From positions 1 through 6,259 of the forward strand of contig CALKMT010000143.1 in NCBI GenBank assembly GCA_938091715.1: 6,259 nucleotides of DNA, given 5' to 3'. Positions 1-5,906 of this stretch are shown one piece after another (position 1 is the first letter of the stretch; each line of letters starts with the position of its first letter). The position numbers and the translations under genes were made by a program. The DNA is from an uncultured Litorivicinus sp. (GTDB taxonomy: Bacteria > Pseudomonadota > Gammaproteobacteria > Pseudomonadales > Litorivicinaceae). Below the pieces are notes generated by a model that saw only the letters and a program-made list of their open reading frames with translations, ran no database searches and was not told where the DNA came from.

Positions 1-1008
1 CCACTTAAAGTTCTCGTTTTCAGACTGCAACAAGTCGTATTCGTCATCATAGAAAACCTCACGCAGTGAACGTGCGCCATACCAGAACGACATCTTGCGC
101 TTCGAGTTCAAACGCTTGAGCTGGTCAAAGATGTGCGAACGCATCGGCGCCATACCGGCACCACCACCGATGAAGACCATCTCAGCATCGGTGTCCTTGG
201 CAAAGAATTCACCAAAGGGTCCGAATACCGCAATCTTGTCACCGGGCTTTAGGCTGAACACGTACGAGGACATTTGTCCGGGGGGCAAGTCGGTACCCGG
301 CGGCGGTGTGGCCACACGGATGTTGAACTTGACGATGCCCTTTTCCTCGGGGTAGTTGGCCATCGAATAGGCACGAATGATCGGCTCGTCGACGATGGAC
401 TCGTACTTAAAGAAGTCAAAGCGCTCCCAGTCTCCACGATATTCCTCTTCGATGTCGAAATCGGAATATTTGACGTGGTGTACCGGTGCTTCTAGCTGAA
501 CGTAACCGCCGGCACGGAAGTCCACGTCCTCGCCATCGGGCAGGCGCAGGGTCAGCTCTTTAATGAAGGTCGCCACGTTCGGGTTGGCCTCGACCGTGCA
601 TTCCCAGCGCTTGACGCCAAAGAACTCGGGCTCGACTTCGATCTTCATGTCTTGCTTGACTGCCACCTGGCAGGACAAACGCCAGCCCTCACGGGCCTCG
701 CCCTTGGTGAAGTGCGACGCCTCGGTGGGCAAGATGTCGCCACCGCCGGCCTCGACCACACACTTACACTGGGCACAGGTACCGCCGCCACCGCAGGCAG
801 AGGACAGGTAAATGCCGTTGTCCGCCAGGGTGTTCAGCAACTTGCCGCCGGCCGGGACCGTAATGGCCTTGTCCGGGTCGTCATTGATCAAGATGGTCAC
901 GTCACCCGAAGCTACCAGCTTGGAGCGGGCCACCAGGATCACTGCCACCAGGGCGATAACGATCACGGTAAACATGACCACGCCCAATAGGATTTGGATA
1001 TCTAACAT
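1..1008 (-). CDS. nqrF: Na+-translocating NADH:quinone reductase subunit F (3' end cut by window edge)
   Basis: NqrF is the NADH-oxidising entry subunit of Na+-NQR: it takes hydride from NADH onto FAD and passes single electrons to a 2Fe-2S cluster at the cytoplasmic face. The 336 codons read without a stop to the window edge; the family is about 407 residues, so roughly 70 C-terminal residues are missing. An N-terminal membrane anchor spans about residues 4-27. A ferredoxin-like domain follows, with cluster ligands C72, C78, C81 and C113 and an extra C83. The ferredoxin-NADP reductase-like part carries the FAD motif RAYSMANY (212-219) and the nucleotide-binding loop GGGAGMAPMRSH (281-292). 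The start is fixed by TAAGGAG five bases upstream, which includes the nqrE stop codon, and by the typical start MLDIQILLGV. It is the last nqr gene, 9 bp after nqrE. No frameshift is seen. Confidence 0.97.
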   Translation of the reverse strand, partial: MLDIQILLGVVMFTVIVIALVAVILVARSKLVASGDVTILINDDPDKAITVPAGGKLLNTLADNGIYLSSACGGGGTCAQCKCVVEAGGGDILPTEASHFTKGEAREGWRLSCQVAVKQDMKIEVEPEFFGVKRWECTVEANPNVATFIKELTLRLPDGEDVDFRAGGYVQLEAPVHHVKYSDFDIEEEYRGDWERFDFFKYESIVDEPIIRAYSMANYPEEKGIVKFNIRVATPPPGTDLPPGQMSSYVFSLKPGDKIAVFGPFGEFFAKDTDAEMVFIGGGAGMAPMRSHIFDQLKRLNSKRKMSFWYGARSLREVFYDDEYDLLQSENENFKW

Positions 1009-1020
1009 GTCTGCTCCTTA
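1009..1020 (-). promoter_or_regulatory. nqrF ribosome binding site overlapping the nqrE stop codon
   Basis: On the minus strand TAAGGAG (1020-1014) lies five bases before the nqrF ATG. Its first three bases are the nqrE stop codon TAA. A ribosome ending nqrE therefore clears the nqrF site, which suggests translational coupling (inference). Confidence 0.8.
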
Positions 1021-1632
1021 CAGTGATACGCCAGAGAATGACATGAAGCCCAACGACATCAGACCGACCGTCACAAAGGTGATGCCCAGTCCCTGCAAAC
1101 CTGCAGGTACGTCGGAGTACTTCAGCTTTTCGCGGATCCCTGCGAGTGCCACGATGGCCAGGGCCCAACCTAGGCCAGCGCCGGTGCCGTACACCAAGCT
1201 CTCGCCGAAGCTGTAGTCACGCTCTACCATGAACAGTGACGCCCCCAAAATTGCACAGTTCACCGTAATCAACGGCAGGAACACGCCCAACGCGTTGTAG
1301 AGAACTGGCACAAACTTGTCCAAGAACATTTCCAGGATCTGAACCGAGGCTGCGATCACGCCGATGTAGGACAGCAAGCCCAAGAAGGACAGATCCACAG
1401 TGGCGAAGTCGGCGCTGATCCAAGTCAGGGCGCCCTCGTTCAACAAGAAGTTCAAGATCAGGTTGTTCAGCGGCACGGTCACGGCCAATACCACGATGAC
1501 CGCCACGCCCAGACCCAGGGCTGTTTTTACGTTCTTGGACAGCGCCAAAAACGTACACATGCCCAGGAAGAAGGCCAAGGCCATGTTCTCAACGAACACG
1601 GCTTTGATGAATAGACTAATAAACTGTTCCAT
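1018..1632 (-). CDS. nqrE: Na+-translocating NADH:quinone reductase subunit E
   Basis: NqrE is a small integral membrane subunit of Na+-NQR. With NqrD it forms a pseudo-symmetric pair of inverted-topology proteins that hold an iron-sulfur centre in the middle of the membrane, between NqrF and NqrC (family knowledge). The 204-residue length is close to the usual 198-202. About six hydrophobic helices are visible, near residues 8-30, 36-60, 82-103, 107-130, 140-163 and 178-197. The family's conserved membrane cysteines are present at C26 (FFLGMCTFLALS) and C126 (ITVNCAILG). The stretch GAGLGWALAIVALAGIREKL (148-167) is the expected conserved loop and helix. The ATG shares its A with the nqrD stop codon (TAATG), and GGAGG lies four bases upstream. 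RnfA and RnfE are related, but the surrounding nqr genes and the NqrE-type C-terminus settle the assignment. Confidence 0.98.
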   Translation of the reverse strand: MEQFISLFIKAVFVENMALAFFLGMCTFLALSKNVKTALGLGVAVIVVLAVTVPLNNLILNFLLNEGALTWISADFATVDLSFLGLLSYIGVIAASVQILEMFLDKFVPVLYNALGVFLPLITVNCAILGASLFMVERDYSFGESLVYGTGAGLGWALAIVALAGIREKLKYSDVPAGLQGLGITFVTVGLMSLGFMSFSGVSL

Positions 1633-2291
1633 TACGCCTCCGATGCACGCGCGTTGGGTGCGATCTTGAACTCAGGCGCTTCTTCCTGGTCCGGATATTT
1701 CGCACGGATGGCCCAGATCAGACCGCCAATGATAAAGAAGGCACTGGGGGGCAACAGCATCATGCCGTTGGTGTAATACCAGCCACCCTCGGTCACCTTG
1801 GTCAGGATCTCGACCCCGAACAAGCTGCCGGCACCGAATAGCTCGCGCAAAAAGCCGACCGCCAACAGAATGACCGAGTAACCCAGGCCGTTGCCGATGC
1901 CATCAATAAAGCTGGGCATGGGCGGATTCTTCATGGCAAAGGCTTCGGCGCGTCCCATCACGATGCAGTTGGTGATGATCAAGCCGACGAATACCGACAA
2001 TTGCTTGGAGATCTCGTAGGCAAAGGCCTTGAGCAGCTGATCGACCACGATCACCAAGCTGGCAATAATCGTCATCTGGACGATGATGCGGATGCTGGAG
2101 GGGATGTGGTTACGAATCAGTGCCACGAACAGGTTCGAGAACGCACAGACCACGGTCAGCGCGATGCTCATCACCATGGCGACGGTCATCGAAGAGGTCA
2201 CCGCCAAGGCCGAGCAAATGCCCAGTACCTGCAGTGCGATGGGGTTGTTGGCAAAGATTGGGCTTACCAATACTTCCTTAGTTTTTGCCAT
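1632..2291 (-). CDS. nqrD: Na+-translocating NADH:quinone reductase subunit D
   Basis: NqrD is the membrane partner of NqrE in Na+-NQR; together they bind the intramembrane iron-sulfur centre that relays electrons from NqrF to NqrC (family knowledge). The 219-residue product is slightly longer than the usual 210 or so, because of a polar tail (about residues 204-219). Six hydrophobic helices are visible, near residues 18-35, 38-60, 66-90, 97-117, 132-150 and 176-194. The expected cluster cysteines are C26 (QVLGICSALAVT) and C109 (LIITNCIVMGRAEAFAM). The signature GNGLGYSVILLAVGFLRELF lies at about residues 132-151. The start overlaps the nqrC stop by one base (TAATG), with GAGGG nine bases upstream. 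RnfE is the closest related family, but the nqr context and sequence favour NqrD. Confidence 0.98.
   Translation of the reverse strand: MAKTKEVLVSPIFANNPIALQVLGICSALAVTSSMTVAMVMSIALTVVCAFSNLFVALIRNHIPSSIRIIVQMTIIASLVIVVDQLLKAFAYEISKQLSVFVGLIITNCIVMGRAEAFAMKNPPMPSFIDGIGNGLGYSVILLAVGFLRELFGAGSLFGVEILTKVTEGGWYYTNGMMLLPPSAFFIIGGLIWAIRAKYPDQEEAPEFKIAPNARASEA
1637..1641 (-). promoter_or_regulatory. nqrE ribosome binding site inside nqrD
   Basis: GGAGG on the minus strand lies within the last codons of nqrD, four bases before the nqrE ATG. The spacing is short but the match is strong. With the TAATG stop/start overlap it supports coupled translation of nqrD and nqrE. Confidence 0.7.
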
Positions 2292-3067
2292 TAGATCTTG
2301 CCCTCTTTGAGGTTATTCAGGTACGGCTGGAATCCATTCTCACCCAACCAAAACTGGACCAAGTTGGTCACGCCACGGCCCGTCAGGGTCGCACCGGCCA
2401 AGCCGTCAACGCCGTATTGGTCGCCCGGGGTCGCGCCCCCTTTGACCAAGCGCAAAGCAACTTCGCCATCGCGGTAGACGTTTTTGCCGTTCCACTGGGC
2501 TTTCCAAGCGGGGTTATCGACTTCGCCACCCAGACCCGGGGTCTCGGCGTGGCTGTAAAAGGTCAAACCGGCCACGGTGTTGATGTCGTTTTCCAAGGCC
2601 ATAAAGCCGTACAGCGTCGACCACAGGCCATAGCCCTGAACGGGCAGTACCAAGCGATCGGCGGTGCCGTCTTTGTCACCGTCATACAGATAGACGGTGG
2701 CGTACTTGGCCTGGCGACGGATGCTGGCGATGTCTTCTTCCTTTGACAGCGCGACGCTGTTTTCCGGATTGCCCGCTTCCTTGTACATATCCCAGGCCGC
2801 CACTTGTTCGGCGCTCCAATCCACGTACTGACCGTTGTCCAAGTCCACGACACGGGTCTCGAACTGGCCGAACTGATCGGCGATCGATTCGCTGGCGTCA
2901 TAGACGCCGGCTGCGACCAGAATGTTGCGCTTACGCTCTTCTTCGGCGTTCGCTTGCTGCATGCTGCGCAGGCTGACCGCTGCGCCCGAGACCACAATCG
3001 AACACACGACGCACAGGCTAAGTGCGACGACGAGCGTCTTTTTGATGCTTTCGTTACTACTAGACAC
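2291..3067 (-). CDS. nqrC: Na+-translocating NADH:quinone reductase subunit C (covalent FMN protein)
   Basis: NqrC carries one covalently bound FMN, attached by the flavin transferase ApbE to a threonine; it hands electrons to NqrB on the periplasmic side. The 258 residues match the family length. A single N-terminal membrane anchor spans about residues 11-33 and is followed by a soluble periplasmic domain. The attachment motif is DGLAGATLT (221-229), with T227 as the expected FMN-bearing residue; Ala224 stands where Ser or Thr is usual. Other family marks are YGLWSTLYGFMAL (146-158) and HAETPGLGGE (173-182). The start is GTG, read as Met, preceded by GGAGG at 10 bases. No ATG lies near it, and the resulting N-terminus (SSSNESIKKT) matches the family. 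It overlaps nqrB by 8 bp and shares one base with nqrD. Confidence 0.97.
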   Translation of the reverse strand: MSSSNESIKKTLVVALSLCVVCSIVVSGAAVSLRSMQQANAEEERKRNILVAAGVYDASESIADQFGQFETRVVDLDNGQYVDWSAEQVAAWDMYKEAGNPENSVALSKEEDIASIRRQAKYATVYLYDGDKDGTADRLVLPVQGYGLWSTLYGFMALENDINTVAGLTFYSHAETPGLGGEVDNPAWKAQWNGKNVYRDGEVALRLVKGGATPGDQYGVDGLAGATLTGRGVTNLVQFWLGENGFQPYLNNLKEGKI

Positions 3068-4289
3068 TGCGCGCTAGCCTCCGTTTGATATTCGCTTGAA
3101 CGACAAAGTAGTCGAACAAAGGAGCAAACAGGTTCGCGAACAAGATCGCCAACATGATGCCCTCGGGGAATGCTGGGTTAACGACACGGATCAATACGGT
3201 CATAAAGCCGATCAATGCGCCGTACCACAGGCGTCCGTTGTTGGTCATCGCAGCCGACACGGGGTCGGTGGCCATAAAGAACATGCCAAAGGCAAAGCCA
3301 CCGATGACCAGGTGCCAGTACCAGGGAACGTTGAACATGGGGTTGGTGTCCGAACCGATCAGGTTCAACAACAAACTGGTAATGACCATGCCCAGGAACA
3401 CACCCAGGACGACACGCCAGCTAGCAATGCCCATCAACAACAGGACACCGCCGCCCAGGGCCACCGCCAGGGTAGAGACCTCGCCAAAGGAGCCCGGAAT
3501 GTCACCCAAGAAGGCGCTCATCCAGCTGAAGTCGGTCACGACCTGACCGGCCGCGGCTAATCCTTCGACGCCGTCAGCAGCCATGATGCCCAACGCGGTC
3601 GCACCGGTGTAGCCGTCTGCACCGACCCACACCGCGTCGCCAGAAATCTGGGCGGGATAGGCAAAGTACAGGAACGCACGTCCGGTCAATGCGGGGTTCA
3701 AGAAGTTCTTGCCGGTACCGCCAAAGACTTCCTTGCCGACCACAACGCCGAAGCTGATGCCCAGGGCGACTTGCCACAGCGGAATATCCGGCGGCAGAGT
3801 CAGAGCAAACAGAACCGAGGTCACAAAGAAGCCTTCGTTGATCTCGTGCTTACGTACGGTGGCGAACAGGACTTCCCAGAAGCCGCCGACAATAAAGGTC
3901 GTGGCGTACAGGGGCAGGAACAAACAGGCGCCGTACAGCATCTGCATCAGCAGGCCTGGATCGTTGAAGTACTGAGCACCACCAAACAGACCCATGATCC
4001 AGCCGTGCAAGCCCAGGGGCGCCTCGGCGACACCGGCTGCGATGGCCTCCATCGCGTTGCCGCCGTGGAAGTACATGCCGGCAAACATGGCCGGGAACGT
4101 ACACATCCAAACCGTGATCATGATGCGTTTCAGGTCAATACCGTCACGCACGTGCGCGGTGGTCTTGGTGACCGTGGCGGGCGAGTAAAAGATGGTGTCA
4201 ACGGCTTCGTACAGCGAATACCATTTTTCCCACTTACCGCCTTTGTGAAAGTGCGGCTCTAGGTCTTCGAGCATGCTTTTTAGTGACAT
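3060..4289 (-). CDS. nqrB: Na+-translocating NADH:quinone reductase subunit B (membrane FMN/riboflavin subunit)
   Basis: NqrB is the large membrane subunit of Na+-NQR. It carries one covalent FMN and a non-covalent riboflavin, contributes to the ubiquinone site with NqrA, and forms the probable Na+ path (family knowledge). The 409 residues match the family length. After a soluble N-terminus (1-54) come about ten hydrophobic segments, including roughly 55-73, 117-144, 150-166, 171-188, 272-289, 291-311, 323-341, 354-370 and 377-397. The FMN site fits the ApbE pattern well: DGYTGATAL (225-233) with T231 as acceptor. The glycine pair G135-G136 (IVGGFWE) corresponds to the region tied to quinone and HQNO binding in Vibrio. 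GGTGKNFLNPALTGRAF (190-206) is also typical. The ATG lies four bases after the nqrA stop, with a modest AGAGGG at eight bases; the 3' end overlaps nqrC by 8 bp. Confidence 0.98.
   Translation of the reverse strand: MSLKSMLEDLEPHFHKGGKWEKWYSLYEAVDTIFYSPATVTKTTAHVRDGIDLKRIMITVWMCTFPAMFAGMYFHGGNAMEAIAAGVAEAPLGLHGWIMGLFGGAQYFNDPGLLMQMLYGACLFLPLYATTFIVGGFWEVLFATVRKHEINEGFFVTSVLFALTLPPDIPLWQVALGISFGVVVGKEVFGGTGKNFLNPALTGRAFLYFAYPAQISGDAVWVGADGYTGATALGIMAADGVEGLAAAGQVVTDFSWMSAFLGDIPGSFGEVSTLAVALGGGVLLLMGIASWRVVLGVFLGMVITSLLLNLIGSDTNPMFNVPWYWHLVIGGFAFGMFFMATDPVSAAMTNNGRLWYGALIGFMTVLIRVVNPAFPEGIMLAILFANLFAPLFDYFVVQANIKRRLARSV
3078..3082 (-). promoter_or_regulatory. nqrC ribosome binding site supporting a GTG start
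   Basis: GGAGG on the minus strand sits in the last codons of nqrB, 10 bases before the nqrC GTG (3067). The spacing is on the long side, but it is the only good site near the only plausible start, so it supports GTG as the initiation codon. Confidence 0.6.
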
Positions 4290-4293
4290 GGAA

Positions 4294-5634
4294 TTAACCC
4301 TCTTTCTCGATCGTCGTTAGGGCGTCCCGCAAGATCGGGCCGTACTCGTACTTTCCTGGGCACACGTAGGTGCACAGCGCCAAGTCTTCCTCTGACATTT
4401 CCAAAGCGCCTAATCCAATCGCGCTATCGGTATCGCCCACGATCAATGCACGAAGCAATTGTGTCGGCAATACATCCAACGGCATGACTTTCTCATACGC
4501 GCCGACCGGCACCATGGCACGCTCGGATCCGTTGGTGGTGGTGCTAAAGGCGAATTTGCGTGCCTTGTTGAACCACGAAACATAAATCGGCATGACCGAG
4601 TGACGCTCGACACCGGCCCGCAGGTAGTGCAGCAGTTTGCGCTCGGTGCCCTCGAGCAACGCGCTGACCTGCAAATGGAAGCGACCCAGATACGCCAAGG
4701 CGCCCTGCCCGCCACGGCCACCCAAGGGGCTGCCGCTGATCAGACGGGTCGGGTTGCCTTTCAGCTCGCCGGCGGTCAATTCGTCCAGATTGGCACCGAT
4801 GCGCGTGCGCACCAGACGGGGCTCGCTAACTTCGGGGCCAGCCAAGGCCACCACCCGCGACACGTCGATGCGGCCGGTTTTAAACAGCGCACCCAACGCG
4901 ATCACGTCTTGGTAGTTGATGGTCCACACGGTCTTGTTTTCACTGACCGGATCCAGGTGATGAATGTGCGTGCCTGGCAATCCCGCGGGGTGAGGACCGG
5001 CAAAGCCAGCTGCTTGAATCTGCGGGTTGTTGTTCAGATCCGGATGACCGGCAGGACCGTGGCACACATGAACCTTGCCATCGGTCAGCTTGGTCAACAC
5101 GGTCAAGCCGTCGTTGAATTCGCCCGTGCGCTCGGCCAGGACCACTTTGGGGTCGGCCGCCAGCGGATGCGTATCCATGATGTTGACAAAGATACTGCTG
5201 GGCACCGAACCCGGTGCCGGCACCTTGCTGAAAGGCCGTGTTAGTAAGCTGGTCCACGCGCCGGAATCGATCAATTGGGTCTGAACTTGATCGCGGGTCA
5301 AGGCATTCAGGTCGTCATAGGCCGTGAACTCGAGGGCTTCCTCGTTTTCGTCCAGCTCGATGACCAACGATTGGAACACGCGCTTTTCACCACGATTGAC
5401 GGCGACTACCTTGCCAGCACCCGGCGCGGTATAGGTCACGCCCTCGGTCTTTTTGCAGGTAAATAGTGGCTGTCCTAGCTTTACGCTGTCGCCTTCGGCG
5501 ACCAACATCGTTGGCTTCATACCATTGTAGTCGTAACCCACCACCGCAACGGTTTTGACCTTACGGCCCTCGCCTATTGCTTGGTTCGGTTCGCCTTCAA
5601 TCGGCAGATCCAACCCTTTCTTGATCTCGATCAT
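4294..5634 (-). CDS. nqrA: Na+-translocating NADH:quinone reductase subunit A
   Basis: NqrA is the large cytoplasmic subunit of Na+-NQR, docked on NqrB and implicated in ubiquinone binding; it has no membrane helix. The 446 residues equal the usual length. The N-terminus (MIEIKKGLDLPIEGEP) is canonical, and a lipoyl-like barrel fold is suggested over about residues 24-95 (AEGDSVKLGQPLF, then TAPGAGKVVAVNRG). The C-terminal half has GQGALAYLGRFHLQVSALLEG near 315-335, then AMVPVGAYEKVMPLDVLPT, and near the end the marker CTYVCPGKYEYGP (421-433). An in-frame TAA lies four codons upstream of the ATG, so the start cannot be further out. The ribosome site is unremarkable: GGAG is 12 bases away and GGAT three bases away, so initiation may be weak or structure-dependent. 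It is the first gene of the operon, behind the gap terminator and a leader of about 220 bp. Confidence 0.98.
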   Translation of the reverse strand: MIEIKKGLDLPIEGEPNQAIGEGRKVKTVAVVGYDYNGMKPTMLVAEGDSVKLGQPLFTCKKTEGVTYTAPGAGKVVAVNRGEKRVFQSLVIELDENEEALEFTAYDDLNALTRDQVQTQLIDSGAWTSLLTRPFSKVPAPGSVPSSIFVNIMDTHPLAADPKVVLAERTGEFNDGLTVLTKLTDGKVHVCHGPAGHPDLNNNPQIQAAGFAGPHPAGLPGTHIHHLDPVSENKTVWTINYQDVIALGALFKTGRIDVSRVVALAGPEVSEPRLVRTRIGANLDELTAGELKGNPTRLISGSPLGGRGGQGALAYLGRFHLQVSALLEGTERKLLHYLRAGVERHSVMPIYVSWFNKARKFAFSTTTNGSERAMVPVGAYEKVMPLDVLPTQLLRALIVGDTDSAIGLGALEMSEEDLALCTYVCPGKYEYGPILRDALTTIEKEG

Positions 5635-5656
5635 AGGATCCGTTTACTCCATTCCC

Positions 5657-5669
5657 CGCGCACAGCGCG
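5657..5669 (-). other. small GC hairpin just upstream of the nqrA ribosome site
   Basis: CGCGC-TGT-GCGCG on the minus strand is a perfect five-pair GC stem with a three-base loop, ending six bases before the GGAG nearest nqrA. A second small stem, GCCC-TTGG-GGGC (5686-5675), lies just upstream. Neither has a T-tract, so they do not look like terminators; a role in the leader RNA is conjecture. Confidence 0.4.
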
Positions 5670-5716
5670 AAGTCGCCCCCAAGGGCACAGTTGTCAAAAC
5701 AGGTTTGTGTATTTTT

Positions 5717-5744
5717 GTAATAGATTCGACCGCGCTCGCACAAA
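5717..5744 (-). promoter_or_regulatory. weak candidate sigma-70 promoter for nqrA
   Basis: On the minus strand TTTGTG (-35, three of six matches) is followed after 16 bp by TATTAC (-10, four of six matches). It would give a leader of about 75 bases. This is the best box pair I could find, but it is poor and could be chance in an AT-rich stretch. Confidence 0.2.
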
Positions 5745-5745
5745 G

Positions 5746-5785
5746 CTTATAAGAACCGACGATCGTTATTACTTATTAGTATAAG
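5746..5785. repeat. paired CTTAT/ATAAG dyads
   Basis: Two inverted repeats built from the same half-site lie close together: the 8 bp palindrome CTTATAAG (5746-5753) and CTTAT-TAGT-ATAAG (5772-5785). The second overlaps the -10-like TATACT on the minus strand. The arrangement resembles a repressor operator pair, but short AT-rich palindromes also arise by chance. Confidence 0.35.
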
Positions 5786-5828
5786 CGAGAGGCTAGGTGT
5801 CGCGCCACTCCCCGAGGCATTTTATTCG

Positions 5829-5844
5829 TTAATCCTAGGTCTAA
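5829..5844. repeat. imperfect dyad centred on CCTAGG
   Basis: TTA-AT-CCTAGG-TC-TAA is symmetric at 12 of 16 positions and lies just beyond the gap terminator. The core CTAGGT recurs on the same strand at 5793-5798, 42 bp away, about four helical turns. It could be a regulator site; the evidence is only the symmetry. Confidence 0.25.
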
Positions 5845-5853
5845 TAAAGCGGC

Positions 5854-5889
5854 AAAAAAAAGGCCCTGACTCGTGACGAGCAGGGCCTT
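5854..5889 (-). terminator. Rho-independent terminator of gap
   Basis: On the minus strand AAGGCCCTG (9 bp) pairs perfectly across the hairpin. A four-pair inner stem CTCG/CGAG continues it with one bulged base and a TGA loop. The stem runs directly into eight T residues (5861-5854), the outer A-T pairs sharing part of that tract. The hairpin begins 17 bases after the gap stop codon. There is no T-tract on the other strand, so it acts in the gap direction only. It separates gap transcription from the nqr operon. Confidence 0.93.
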
Positions 5890-5906
5890 GGATGGCGAGG
5901 CTTACC

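Larger units (their letters stand above)
5635..5853 (-). promoter_or_regulatory. gap-nqrA intergenic region: presumed nqr promoter and leader
   Basis: This 219 bp stretch lies between the gap terminator and nqrA and holds no convincing gene on either strand. It is AT-rich in its middle and upstream parts and GC-rich near nqrA. As the only sizeable gap before six packed genes, and lying after a terminator, it should contain the operon promoter (inference). No strong sigma-70 promoter is visible. The best of several weak candidates has TTTGTG (5744-5739), a 16 bp spacer and TATTAC (5722-5717). A perfect TTGACA (5697-5692) has no matching -10. TATACT (5783-5778) and TATAAG (5751-5746) lack good -35 boxes. 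Dyads and hairpins in this stretch are listed separately. Confidence 0.6.

Noticed and set aside
1018..2291. nqrD/nqrE as rnfE/rnfA of an Rnf complex
   Set aside because: Rnf has paralogous subunits, but NqrA, NqrB with its flavin site, NqrC and NqrF are all present in nqr order, and no rnfB or rnfC is seen.
2285..2746. Plus-strand open frame opposite nqrC
   Set aside because: Shadow of nqrC; no ribosome site and no recognisable product.
3096..3560. Plus-strand open frame opposite nqrB
   Set aside because: Antisense to nqrB, with a Gln/His/Asp-rich composition typical of a shadow frame and no family resemblance.
4459..5244. Long open frame on the plus strand (about 261 codons) opposite nqrA
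   Set aside because: It lies wholly antisense to a canonical nqrA, has no recognisable domain and a low-complexity Gln/His/Arg-rich product; it is a by-product of codon bias in the real gene.
5644..5652. Two-codon upstream ORF (ATG GAG TAA) before nqrA as a possible leader peptide
   Set aside because: Too short to mean anything, and it has no ribosome site of its own.
5555..5784. Short plus-strand frames reaching into the gap-nqrA intergenic region
   Set aside because: They start antisense to nqrA, lack a good ribosome site and run through the promoter region; no homology is recognisable.
5791..5808. Possible sigma-54 promoter (TGGCGCG with downstream GC)
   Set aside because: The GG and GC elements are 11 rather than 10 bases apart, and the -12 box is poor.
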